Shown here in pieces: positions 30,770-40,252 of a stretch of 64,000 nt of DNA (positions are counted from its first letter, which is position 1; the number at the start of each line of letters is the position of its first letter). This DNA is from an uncultured Bacteroidales bacterium. GTDB taxonomy: Bacteria > Bacteroidota > Bacteroidia > Bacteroidales > FEN-979. Location: NCBI GenBank assembly GCA_903913885.1, contig CAIWMX010000043.1:35711-99710 (forward strand), given 5' to 3'. The notes under the pieces are model-generated. The model saw only the letters and a program-made list of their open reading frames with translations. It searched no databases and had not been told where the DNA came from. The translations under genes were made by a program, and so were the position numbers.

Positions 30770-31072
30770 ATGAAGAAAAAAACCGCACTCGATTTGCAAA
30801 AGCTGGAACTGGCTGCCAGCAAACTGCGTGCCATGGCACACCCGATGCGGATTGCTATCATCGACCTGCTCTCTGCAAATAAAAAGCTAACCGTAACCGA
30901 GATTTATGAGAGGTTAAGCATTGAACAAGCTTCAGCATCACATCATCTCAATATATTGAAAAACAAAGGATTGCTTGAATCGAAACGGGATGGAAAGATG
31001 ATTCTTTATTCCCTGAAAACCGACGCCCTGTCGAATGTAATTGAATGCATCAACCAGTGTACCACACACTAA
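30770..31072 (+). CDS. ArsR family winged-helix transcriptional regulator
   Basis: LRAMAHPMRIAIIDLLSANKKLTVTEIYERLSIEQASASHHLNILKNKGLLESKRDGKMILYSL. Confidence 0.92.
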   Translation: MKKKTALDLQKLELAASKLRAMAHPMRIAIIDLLSANKKLTVTEIYERLSIEQASASHHLNILKNKGLLESKRDGKMILYSLKTDALSNVIECINQCTTH

Positions 31073-32862
31073 TTCCAATCTTCTTCCACATCCCAGTTTG
31101 CCTTGATATCAATTAGTTTCGGAAAGTAGATCACCTCTTCCGGCTGCAGTTTCTTTTTGTAGCTGCCGGTATCCCAGCGCCCGTTACGGTTGCGGTCGTG
31201 GATGGCTTTTACCTTGTAAACACCGGGAACCAGGAAATCGAAATGGATCTTGCCGGATTTATTCACGATCTGTTCTTCATAAATACCGGTTTCCTTTTCA
31301 TTGGTAAGCTGTACAATATACTGTCCTGGGCGGTTGTCCATGTTCATGGAAAGGATCAGGTTGCCGAAGTCCCGTTCAGCCCTGGTTTTAAAAGGCAACC
31401 GCAGGGAGTCGTGGCTGATGTTCCCAATGCCGGTAAATATGGAATCCGGGATGAGGATGGTGTAACTTTTCTCCTCCTTCCATTTATGGTTCACCACGAT
31501 GGTTCGCCTGAGACTATCTGTAAATTCAATAGCAGGATGCAGGGTATCCTTTTCCTCAATCAGGAGGACCTTTGAGAAATTCCACCTGATCAGGGGCCAG
31601 GAAAATGTTAACAGCAGTTTGTTTTTATACTGGTTCAGACCAAATGACCTGGCAGAATTATCGATGGCGAGCTGCTCCGACATTGATTTTTTACCTGGTT
31701 TTACAGGTTTTGATTTTTTTTGCACTTCGAGGGTTACCGTATCCGGCACGTTCTGTCCGGTCATTATCTTTAACACCAGCGAATCGGTTTGCGGACGGGT
31801 AATCCAGAGGGTAACGGAATCGCGGTGCTTTGAGTATTCTTCAACACACCAGGAGGCGGTTGAATCGAAATTGAGCGGAACAAAGCGCACCTGCTGAACC
31901 GGGAAACGGAATTTGAACAGTGCATATCCTTCTTTTGGAAAGGTCGACTTTAACAGGCGCTGAACAGAATCGCTCTCTTCGAACTGAAACAGCGGAAAAG
32001 ATGGATAGAGCTGGTGGATCAGGTTGATTGAATCTGCAACGTGGGCCGAATCAGCCTTACGTTGGAGTTCTGCTTCCTGTACGTTGGCCGGCAAGCGTCT
32101 CTGTTTCTTTTGGAGCATCGTATCTTTTTTTGCCGTATCCGCACGTTTTACCGTGATATAATAGGGGGTGACGAGGCTGTCGTAAAAGGCGATTTTTTCG
32201 GCAGACTGGTTGAAAATAAGGTCTCCGTTCAGATCGGCAAGTGCAAACAGTATGAATTTATTATGCTGCAGGTTGTTGAAGATATAATTGCCTTTTTCAT
32301 CGGTTTTGGTGATGTAGTAAGGCGGGACTTTTATCGGGAGAGAATCAAACGCAATCGTGTCGTTATTGTCAAGGTAGAGTTCGACGAACACATCTTTCTG
32401 CGGTTTGTGATCAAATGCGCTTACGAGGTTCCCCATGAGCGAGAGTGTGTCAACATGTCCGCCTGTTGAAAATACATAATTAAATCCCTTCAGGATGTTG
32501 CCTTCGGTGAGGTCGGCGATGGCATTCCCGAAGGTAATGGAATAGGTCAGGTTGGTATCAAGGTCGTCGTTAAATTTCACCACCAGCGATTTGCCATGCA
32601 AACGGGCATCCAGCGGTTTTTTCAGGGGAGGGGAGATGTATACTTCCGTGGCCTGGTTTTTCAGGGTGACAAATTCGTCGAAGTCGATCCGGAAGGCGCT
32701 CCCCTTAAACCATGTCGTGTTTAAAGGAGGGTTGCAGGCGGTAACTTTAGGCGGGGTGCGGTCCCTGGGTCCGCCTGTAGGAGAAACCACGTTGGCACAA
32801 CCTGACAGTAGTATTGTCGTTGCAATTAAAAAAAAAGAAAATAATCTGGCAGGGCGTTGCAC
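31069..32862 (-). CDS. Ig-like domain-containing lipoprotein
   Basis: Lipobox LLSGCANVVSPTGGPRDRTPPKVTACNPPLNTTWFKGSAFRIDFDEFVTLKN, SbsA-type Ig-like start common in Bacteroidetes lipoproteins. Confidence 0.82.
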   Translation of the reverse strand: MQRPARLFSFFLIATTILLSGCANVVSPTGGPRDRTPPKVTACNPPLNTTWFKGSAFRIDFDEFVTLKNQATEVYISPPLKKPLDARLHGKSLVVKFNDDLDTNLTYSITFGNAIADLTEGNILKGFNYVFSTGGHVDTLSLMGNLVSAFDHKPQKDVFVELYLDNNDTIAFDSLPIKVPPYYITKTDEKGNYIFNNLQHNKFILFALADLNGDLIFNQSAEKIAFYDSLVTPYYITVKRADTAKKDTMLQKKQRRLPANVQEAELQRKADSAHVADSINLIHQLYPSFPLFQFEESDSVQRLLKSTFPKEGYALFKFRFPVQQVRFVPLNFDSTASWCVEEYSKHRDSVTLWITRPQTDSLVLKIMTGQNVPDTVTLEVQKKSKPVKPGKKSMSEQLAIDNSARSFGLNQYKNKLLLTFSWPLIRWNFSKVLLIEEKDTLHPAIEFTDSLRRTIVVNHKWKEEKSYTILIPDSIFTGIGNISHDSLRLPFKTRAERDFGNLILSMNMDNRPGQYIVQLTNEKETGIYEEQIVNKSGKIHFDFLVPGVYKVKAIHDRNRNGRWDTGSYKKKLQPEEVIYFPKLIDIKANWDVEEDWN

Positions 32863-32970
32863 GGGAGCAGGGGATTTTCGTAAGTTTGCGACCCCAAAAT
32901 TACCAATCGTTTTTCATTACTTAACCTTTTTTTATTAATTTTACACTGTTATTTCATAAACAAGTAAATT

Positions 32971-33711
32971 ATGTCAGGTCACAATAAATGGTCAACCATT
33001 AAACGAAAAAAGGGCGCGCTGGATGCCAAGCGGTCCAAGATATTCTCGAAGATCATCAAAGATATTACTATCGCAGTAAAGGAAGGCGGTCCTGACCCCG
33101 ACGGCAACCCGCGGTTGCGTCTGGCCATTGCCAATGCAAAAGGTGCCTCGATGCCCAAAGATAATATTCAACGGGCCATCAGCAAAGGATCCGACAAGGA
33201 TGCTGCCATACTGCACGAAACAACCTATGAAGGCAAGGGCCCTCACGGTGTTGCCATTTTCGTGGAATGCACCACCGACAACCTGCAGCGCACTGTTGCC
33301 AACATCCGCGCTTATTTTAACAAGCACGGCGGTGAACTGGGCCAGAACGGCATGCTCAATTACCTGTTCGACAGGAAGGGTATTTTTGTTGTTCCCAAGG
33401 GCGACCTGAACAGGGACGATTTTGAAATGGAACTGATCGAAGCCGGTGCGGAAGATATCTCCCTCGAAGATGATATCTTTACCGTCACCACCGCGATGGA
33501 GGACTTTGGCAGCATGATCAAAAAGCTGGAGCAGCTGAATATCGAACCTGAAAGTGCATCTTTACAGCGTATTCCCAAAACCATGGTGTCGCTCGATATT
33601 GATGCAACCCGGAAGGTATTGAAACTGGTAGATATTATAGAGGAGGACGACGACGTGCAAAACGTGTTCCACACCCTCGAGATCAGCGATGAAATTGCTG
33701 AAAACCTGTAA
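32971..33711 (+). CDS. yebC: YebC/PmpR family protein
   Basis: MSGHNKWSTIKRKKGALDAKRSKIFSKIIKDI. Confidence 0.96.
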   Translation: MSGHNKWSTIKRKKGALDAKRSKIFSKIIKDITIAVKEGGPDPDGNPRLRLAIANAKGASMPKDNIQRAISKGSDKDAAILHETTYEGKGPHGVAIFVECTTDNLQRTVANIRAYFNKHGGELGQNGMLNYLFDRKGIFVVPKGDLNRDDFEMELIEAGAEDISLEDDIFTVTTAMEDFGSMIKKLEQLNIEPESASLQRIPKTMVSLDIDATRKVLKLVDIIEEDDDVQNVFHTLEISDEIAENL

Positions 33712-33714
33712 ATG

Positions 33715-33741
33715 AAAAACGCGGCATTCGCCGCGTTTTTT
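33715..33741. terminator. Bidirectional rho-independent terminator between convergent genes
   Basis: AAAAACGCGGC-ATTC-GCCGCGTTTTTT. Confidence 0.85.
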
Positions 33742-33742
33742 G

Positions 33743-34714
33743 TTATGCTTCGCAGATAAACTGAGTCAGGTTGATTCCTTTTGGCAAATCCAGTTTCTTG
33801 CGCAGCCGGATGCGGGAAATTTCGGTACTGGGAGCTGTGATCTTCAGGATATGCGAAATCTCCTTCGTGTTGAGGTTCATCCTCAGCAGGGCGCACAGCT
33901 TGTGATCATTGGGGGTAAGTTGCGGATATTTCTTGCGGAGACGGTCAAAAAAGCCGGGATGGATCTTTTCAAAATGGGCTTTGATGCGGTACCAGTCGTT
34001 GTCAAATTTAATGTTCTCATCGATGGTTTTCAACACGGTGGCAATTTCAACCTTCGTGATGTGCTTGTCATTCTTAAGCAAACGGTTGATGTCCTTTTTT
34101 ATCAGGCCGATGATTTTGTTCTTCTGTGAAATGAAAATGGATGAAGTGGCAAGTTCACGGTTGATCAGGTCGAGTTCCATGTGATGTTTCTGCTTGAGCA
34201 GCTGGTTTACCTTTTGCTCGGCACGGATGCGTTCCTGCAGACGGAGGTTCCGTTCTTTTTCAACTTTTTTCCGTTGTTCTATTTCGCTTTTCAGTTCTGA
34301 AATGATTCGTTCATTGGTGATTTCAAGGTTTCGCTGGTAATTGGCAACTTCAATGGCTGCGCGGATCTGATCGATATCGACTGGTTTGAAAAGGTAGGCA
34401 TAGGGTTTAAGCGAAAAGGATTTGGAAAAGATCTCGCTTTTGTTCATGGAAGTAAGGAAGATGATGCCGCAGTTGTAGTTTTCAGTAAGAATCCGGGCGG
34501 CTTCTATCCCGTCCATTTTCCCAGCCAGCATCACATCCATGATGACAATATCGGGCTCCTTCTTGGCTTCCTGAAGATTTGCAATGTTTTCAATTGCGTT
34601 TTCTCCCTTGATATCCATACCAAGCACCTCATAACCAAAGTTTAAAAGTTTGGTTTTCAGGTCGTGTGCGATGAGTAGCTCATCTTCAACAATATACAAA
34701 CTGATTGGGGCCAT
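33743..34714 (-). CDS. Response regulator: receiver domain, coiled coil, C-terminal HTH
   Basis: LYIVEDELLIAHDLK...DIVIMDVMLAGKMDGIEAARIL, heptad-rich centre, C-terminal LTPNDHKLCALLRMNLNTKEISHILKITAPSTEISRIRLRKKL (LuxR-like). Confidence 0.88.
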   Translation of the reverse strand: MAPISLYIVEDELLIAHDLKTKLLNFGYEVLGMDIKGENAIENIANLQEAKKEPDIVIMDVMLAGKMDGIEAARILTENYNCGIIFLTSMNKSEIFSKSFSLKPYAYLFKPVDIDQIRAAIEVANYQRNLEITNERIISELKSEIEQRKKVEKERNLRLQERIRAEQKVNQLLKQKHHMELDLINRELATSSIFISQKNKIIGLIKKDINRLLKNDKHITKVEIATVLKTIDENIKFDNDWYRIKAHFEKIHPGFFDRLRKKYPQLTPNDHKLCALLRMNLNTKEISHILKITAPSTEISRIRLRKKLDLPKGINLTQFICEA

Positions 34715-34724
34715 ATTTTAAAGT

Positions 34725-35939
34725 TTAAAATTTAAAATCCTCGTTTTTAACAATATTGAATGTATCAATTGCGATGACCAGTTCTTCGTTGGTTGGCATA
34801 ACCATCGACACTACCGGCGAGCCGGGTTTTGTAAGGATAACTTCTTTTCCCCGGGTGTTATTTCGTTCAGGATCAAACTGAACGCCAAGGAACTCCATTC
34901 CTTCAAGGATACGGCGGCGAGTATCCACGTCGTTTTCACCTATTCCGCCGGCCATGATGATCAGGTCAACGCCACCCATGGCAGCGGCATAGGAGCCGAT
35001 ATATTTTTTTACCCGGTAGGCGTACATGTCGAGGGAAAGCTGGGCCCTGTAGTTGCCATTGGCGGCAGCCTGTTCAACATCGCGCATATCGAAGGAAATG
35101 CCTGATATCCCGCAAACCCCGCTTTTTTTGTTAAACATGGCGTTCGTATCGGCAATGCTGAGGTTTTCCTTTTCAGCCATGAACAGCAATACGCCCAGGT
35201 CCACATCGCCGCTTCTTGTTCCCATCATCAGCCCTTCGAGCGGGGTGAATCCCATGGAAGTGTCGACCGATTTGCCGTTCAGGATGGCGGCAACGGAGGA
35301 GCCGTTTCCCAGGTGACAGGTTATAATCTTCAGGTTGTTGAAATCCTTGCCGAGGAACCGGCAGGCTTTCATGGCAACATATTTGTGCGAAGTGCCATGA
35401 AATCCGTAACGGCGGATCTTGTATTTTTCGTAGTATTCGTAGGGTATTGCGTATAGATATGAAAACGGCGGCATCGATTGGTGAAAGGATGTGTCGAAAA
35501 CGGCTACCTGGGGTACATCGGGGAGGATCGCCTCGATCGACAGAATCCCTTTCAGATTGGCCGGGTTGTGCAGCGGTGCGAGTTCAATGCATTTTTCGAT
35601 GTCATTTTTAACATTCTCGGTAATCAGAACGCTGGTCTTGAAGTTTTCTCCGCCATGCGCCACGCGGTGGCCAACGGCAACAATTTCTTTTTCATCGCTG
35701 ATTACGCCATATTCAGGGTCTTTCAGCGTTTTTAAAATCAGATTGATCCCTATCTGGTGATCGGGAACCTCCTGTGCTATTTTATACTTCTCCTTACCTG
35801 TTACCTGGTGAACGAGTTCGCTGGTAGGCAACCCGATGCGGTCGAGCAGACCTTTGGCTTTCAGATCGGCGGAATCTGATAATTCAATTAACTGGTATTT
35901 TATTGAGGAACTACCGCAATTTAAAACAAGGATTTTCAT
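34725..35939 (-). CDS. ackA: Acetate kinase
   Basis: MKILVLNCGSSSIKYQLIE, HLGNGSSVAAI, MGTRSGDVD; start moved to the internal Met. Confidence 0.97.
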   Translation of the reverse strand: MKILVLNCGSSSIKYQLIELSDSADLKAKGLLDRIGLPTSELVHQVTGKEKYKIAQEVPDHQIGINLILKTLKDPEYGVISDEKEIVAVGHRVAHGGENFKTSVLITENVKNDIEKCIELAPLHNPANLKGILSIEAILPDVPQVAVFDTSFHQSMPPFSYLYAIPYEYYEKYKIRRYGFHGTSHKYVAMKACRFLGKDFNNLKIITCHLGNGSSVAAILNGKSVDTSMGFTPLEGLMMGTRSGDVDLGVLLFMAEKENLSIADTNAMFNKKSGVCGISGISFDMRDVEQAAANGNYRAQLSLDMYAYRVKKYIGSYAAAMGGVDLIIMAGGIGENDVDTRRRILEGMEFLGVQFDPERNNTRGKEVILTKPGSPVVSMVMPTNEELVIAIDTFNIVKNEDFKF

Positions 35940-36178
35940 GGAACTGGTAGAATTGTTAGTGATTATCATGGTTTGACGGTCGATCTGCAAACCAAGCATG
36001 ACTGAGCAAATGTTAGGGTGTGCAAACATACAACAATATTATGTTTTTCCAAATATTAAAGCAAAAAAATAACGTAACAAATACTTTTTTTAACGGGGAT
36101 TGGCCTTGCAGCGGAGGATTCTTGCCGTTTTAATGGATTTAATTGTATTTTTGGCAGCCTAACCCGGCTTTTCTATTT

Positions 36179-37699
36179 ATGGCATTGATCAATTCTGTTA
36201 TTTCATGGCTGATGAAAAAGCGCATTCATCAGATTGAACTGTTCATGAAGTATCCTCATGAGGTGCAAACAGAATGGCTGCGTAAACTGCTCTCTACGGC
36301 ACGGAATACGGAATGGGGAAAGATGTACGATTTCAAATCTGTCATAACACCCGAACAATTCAGGGACCGCTTGCCCATCCATGATTATGAAACGCTTAAA
36401 GGACCGATCAGCCGGCTTCGCAACGGAGAACAGAATATTCTGTGGCCTTCCGAGATCAAATGGTTCGCCAAATCGTCGGGAACCACCTGCGATAAAAGCA
36501 AATTCATACCTGTAAGCCAGGAGGCCCTTGAAGAGTGCCATTTTAAGGGTGGAAAGGATTTGCTGTCGATTTATTGCAACAACCATACCGAAACAAAGCT
36601 TTTTGACGGAAAATCCATCGCCATGGGCGGCTCCCACCAGATCAAAGAGATTAACAATGAACTCTATTACCAGGGGGATCTTTCGGCCATACTCATCCAG
36701 AATCTGCCCGGCTGGGTTGAATTCATGCGCACGCCGAATTTATCCATCGCCCTGATGGATGAATGGGAGAGTAAAATTGAGATGATGGCCGCGGCCACGA
36801 TTCAGCATGATGTCACCAACATCTCCGGGGTGCCTTCCTGGACGCTTCTTTTATTCAAACGCGTTCTGGAGATCACAGGGAAGCGTAATTTGCTCGAGGT
36901 GTGGCCCAACTTTGAACTTTTTGTGCACGGGGGAGTCAACTTTTCACCCTACCGGGAACAATTCCAGAGGATACTTCCGTCGCGCAAAGTAAATTATCTT
37001 GAAACCTACAATGCTTCGGAGGGTTTTTTCGGGATTCAGGACCGTGATGAAGCCGATGATATGCTCCTGATGCTGGATTACGGCATTTATTATGAGTTTA
37101 TTCCTCCCGAACAGGTTGGCCGGCCGCATCCTGATGCTTACAGCCTCGACCAGGTTGAACTCAACAGGAACTATGCCATGGTCATAACAACCAATGCCGG
37201 TTTATGGCGTTACCTGATCGGCGACACCATACAATTTACCTCATGCCGGCCTTACAGGATAAAAATTTCGGGCCGGACCCGGAATTTCATTAACGCTTTC
37301 GGCGAAGAACTGATCGTTGACAATGCCGAGAAGGCCATGGCCGTGGCGTGCGAACGCAGTCATGCCATTGTAGCGGAATACACCGCAGCCCCGGTATATT
37401 TTTCGGGAGATTCAAAAGGGGCGCACGAATGGCTCATCGAGTTTGAGAAGCAACCCGATGACCTCGCGTTTTTCAGCAGCGCCCTCGATACAGCGCTGAA
37501 ATCACTTAATTCAGATTACGAGGCAAAGAGATACCACAGCTTGTTGCTGGAAGAACCGCTTATCCGCATCCTGCCGCCCAACACGTTCTATCGCTGGCTT
37601 AAGCAGAAAGGCAAACTTGGAGGCCAGCACAAAGTTCCGCGACTTTCAAACGACCGGAAATATGTGGATGAAATCCTGCAATTAATATCGGGCGATTGA
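36179..37699 (+). CDS. GH3 auxin-responsive promoter family protein (acyl-adenylating enzyme-like)
   Basis: FAKSSGTTCDKSKFIPVS, YNASEGFFGIQD, LWRYLIGDTIQF motifs of the GH3 family. Confidence 0.9.
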   Translation: MALINSVISWLMKKRIHQIELFMKYPHEVQTEWLRKLLSTARNTEWGKMYDFKSVITPEQFRDRLPIHDYETLKGPISRLRNGEQNILWPSEIKWFAKSSGTTCDKSKFIPVSQEALEECHFKGGKDLLSIYCNNHTETKLFDGKSIAMGGSHQIKEINNELYYQGDLSAILIQNLPGWVEFMRTPNLSIALMDEWESKIEMMAAATIQHDVTNISGVPSWTLLLFKRVLEITGKRNLLEVWPNFELFVHGGVNFSPYREQFQRILPSRKVNYLETYNASEGFFGIQDRDEADDMLLMLDYGIYYEFIPPEQVGRPHPDAYSLDQVELNRNYAMVITTNAGLWRYLIGDTIQFTSCRPYRIKISGRTRNFINAFGEELIVDNAEKAMAVACERSHAIVAEYTAAPVYFSGDSKGAHEWLIEFEKQPDDLAFFSSALDTALKSLNSDYEAKRYHSLLLEEPLIRILPPNTFYRWLKQKGKLGGQHKVPRLSNDRKYVDEILQLISGD

Positions 37700-37734
37700 T
37701 TCCTTTTCTTAATTTTGATAACAAATTCAAACCT

Positions 37735-38349
37735 ATGCATATTGCCATCGCCGGAAATATCGGATCCGGGAAAACAACCCTTACCGCCTTGCTGGCCAAA
37801 CATTTCGGGTGGGATCCCCACTACGAGGATGTTGATACGAATCCTTACCTGAACAGTTTCTACGAAGACATGCAGCGCTGGTCGTTTAACCTCCAGATCT
37901 ATTTTTTAAACAGCCGGTTCAGGCAGGTGGTCGATATCCGCAACTCCGGGAAGACCGTGGTGCAGGATCGCACCATTTATGAAGATGCCTTCATTTTTGC
38001 CCCGAACCTGCATTCGATGAACCTCATGAGTACGCGCGACTTTGAAAATTACAGGTCGCTCTTCGACCTGATGAGCACGTTTATCCAACCTCCCGACCTG
38101 CTGATCTATCTTCGGGCCAGCGTTTCAACCCTGGTAAGCCAGATCCAGAAACGGGGCAGGGAATATGAAAACGCCATCAGGCTCGATTACCTTAAAAACC
38201 TGAATGAAATGTATGAAGACTGGATCGAGGGGTACAAATTCGGCAAACTGCTCATCATCGATGCCGACCACCTTAAAGTCAGTGAAAACCCCGAAGACCT
38301 TGGCGCCGTAATCGAAAACATCAACGCCCAGCTCCACGGCCTGTTCTAA
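37735..38349 (+). CDS. Deoxynucleoside kinase
   Basis: MHIAIAGNIGSGKTTLTALLAKHFGW, QDRTIYEDAFIFA (dNK family). Confidence 0.93.
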   Translation: MHIAIAGNIGSGKTTLTALLAKHFGWDPHYEDVDTNPYLNSFYEDMQRWSFNLQIYFLNSRFRQVVDIRNSGKTVVQDRTIYEDAFIFAPNLHSMNLMSTRDFENYRSLFDLMSTFIQPPDLLIYLRASVSTLVSQIQKRGREYENAIRLDYLKNLNEMYEDWIEGYKFGKLLIIDADHLKVSENPEDLGAVIENINAQLHGLF

Positions 38350-38359
38350 ACTCCAGCTA

Positions 38360-38407
38360 ACCTGTCCACCTGTCCACCTGTCCACCTGTCCACCTGTCCA
38401 CCTGTCC
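38360..38407. repeat. 8-bp tandem array ACCTGTCC (6 perfect units)
   Basis: Six consecutive ACCTGTCC, then ACCCGTTC. Confidence 0.95.
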
Positions 38408-38413
38408 ACCCGT

Positions 38414-38437
38414 TCACCATTTCACCATTTCACCATT
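38414..38437. repeat. 8-bp tandem array TCACCATT (3 perfect units) abutting kdsB
   Basis: TCACCATT x3; its final T is the first base of the putative kdsB TTG start. Confidence 0.92.
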
Positions 38438-39198
38438 TGAAAATCCTAGGCATCATCCCCGCACGTTATGCATCCACGAGATTTCCAGGCAAACCGCTTG
38501 TTGAGATCGAGGGGAAAACCATGATCCAACGGGTTTATGAACAAGCCATGAAATGCGCCAGCCTGGCCAGGGTTGTGGTTGCCACCGATTCTGATGAAAT
38601 TTTCAGTCATGTTGCCATGTTTGGCGGCAGCGCGGTCATGACCGGCGACCATCATCGCAGCGGTACCGAACGCTGCCAGGAGGTGGTTGAGAAATTGCAG
38701 CTGGAAGGCGAGGCATATGATTATGTCATCAACATCCAGGGCGATGAACCTTTTATCGAGCCTGATCAGATCAGCCAGGTAGCCTCCTGCTTCACCGGGC
38801 AGCAGGCAAAGCTGGCCACCCTGATCCGGAAGATCACGGATGCGGAGGAGCTAACCAGCTCCAATGTTGTGAAGGTTGTGGTGGACAACCTCGGCTCGGC
38901 CCTGTTGTTCAGCCGTTCGGCCATTCCGTTTGCACGTGGATTTGAACCGGAAGCCTGGCTTTCGGTCGCAACCTATTATAAACACATCGGCATCTATGGG
39001 TACCAAGTGTCGGTTCTCGGTGAAATTGTCGGTCTGCCCCCCTCGCCCCTTGAAATCACCGAATCGCTGGAACAGCTGAGGTGGCTTGCCTATGGATATA
39101 AAATCACGACACAAGTTACGGAATATGAAAGTATTGCGATTGACACACCTGCCGACTTGTTAAAAATTACTAACAGAAACGGAACCTTTCTGCAATAA
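38437..39198 (+). CDS. kdsB: 3-deoxy-manno-octulosonate cytidylyltransferase
   Basis: ILGIIPARYASTRFPGKPLVEIEGKTMIQRVYEQA, VINIQGDEPFIEP. Putative TTG start. Confidence 0.95.
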   Translation: MKILGIIPARYASTRFPGKPLVEIEGKTMIQRVYEQAMKCASLARVVVATDSDEIFSHVAMFGGSAVMTGDHHRSGTERCQEVVEKLQLEGEAYDYVINIQGDEPFIEPDQISQVASCFTGQQAKLATLIRKITDAEELTSSNVVKVVVDNLGSALLFSRSAIPFARGFEPEAWLSVATYYKHIGIYGYQVSVLGEIVGLPPSPLEITESLEQLRWLAYGYKITTQVTEYESIAIDTPADLLKITNRNGTFLQ

Positions 39199-39228
39199 AT
39201 CCGTATCTTAGCATGTTGTTAAACGTGC

Positions 39229-40245
39229 ATGAAAATGGACATCCGTAATTGTATAGCTGATTTGTTGTCGGTGCATGACTGTGTCATTATTCCCGGGTTT
39301 GGAGGGTTTATCGGGAACTATTCCCCGGCCCGCATCGATCCGGTGTATCACTCATTTCAGCCACCCTGCAAGAAACTTCTTTTTAATATCAACTTAAAGC
39401 AGAATGACGGGTTGCTGGCCAATGCCGTTGCCGATTTTCTGGGAACTTCCTACCATGACGCCTGCACCCTGATCGACCTGTTTGCCGGGGAGTGTCGCCA
39501 GGCGCTTAAAGCAGGAATGCCGGTCATCATCCCTGATGTGGGAAAACTCAGTTCGGGGAGGGAAGGCAATATCCAGTTTGAACAGGATAAAAATGCAAAC
39601 CTGCTTCCCGATTCTTTCGGGCTGGTACCGTTTATTTCGCCTCCCGTGAGCAGGAGCAGTTCAATGCTCAGCCATGAGCAATTGGCAGATGCAACAGCCA
39701 TGACACGCAACAGAACGAGATTCATCATGCCCCGGGTACTGAAATGGGCTGCCATCCTGGCTCTGCCGGTTGCGATTGCAGTTTTGGTTGGGATGTTACG
39801 GTACAACCCTTTTCCTGCCGGGACTACCAGCGATGCCAATATCCTGAGTTCGGTTTTTTCAAGGTTCTCCTCAGCAGGGTTGGTTGAGAAAAAAGATGCT
39901 CCCCAAAAAGTGGTCATCGCCACAGTCAAACCCCATGTTGTTGTTCTTCCTGCCGCTTCGGCACCTGCTACCCCAGTCCCTGCTGCACCGGCCCCGGAAG
40001 TTCCGGCCCTGCACAGTGACGACTCCTTTGCGATCATTGTCGGCGCCTTCAGGTTGAAGGAAAATGCCGGGAATTACGTTGCAGCGCTTAAGCGCAAGGG
40101 GATTGATGCCTCCGTTTTCGACCGGTCAAGGACCGGCCTCTACCGTGTGGCCATCGGAACAAGCGCACTGCGTGACAAAGCAGAGGAGATGCTTGCGAAT
40201 GCAAAATCCGGTGATTTCAGGACGGCCTGGTTACTTGCAAAATAA
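39229..40245 (+). CDS. HU-CCDC81-like and SPOR domain protein
   Basis: N-terminal DCVIIPGFGGFIGNYSPARIDPVYHSFQPPCKKLLFN (CCDC81-like HU region), TM segment, C-terminal SPOR-like FAIIVGAFRLKENAGNYVAALKRKGIDASVFDRSRTGLYRVAIG. Confidence 0.88.
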   Translation: MKMDIRNCIADLLSVHDCVIIPGFGGFIGNYSPARIDPVYHSFQPPCKKLLFNINLKQNDGLLANAVADFLGTSYHDACTLIDLFAGECRQALKAGMPVIIPDVGKLSSGREGNIQFEQDKNANLLPDSFGLVPFISPPVSRSSSMLSHEQLADATAMTRNRTRFIMPRVLKWAAILALPVAIAVLVGMLRYNPFPAGTTSDANILSSVFSRFSSAGLVEKKDAPQKVVIATVKPHVVVLPAASAPATPVPAAPAPEVPALHSDDSFAIIVGAFRLKENAGNYVAALKRKGIDASVFDRSRTGLYRVAIGTSALRDKAEEMLANAKSGDFRTAWLLAK

Positions 40246-40252
40246 CTGATCT

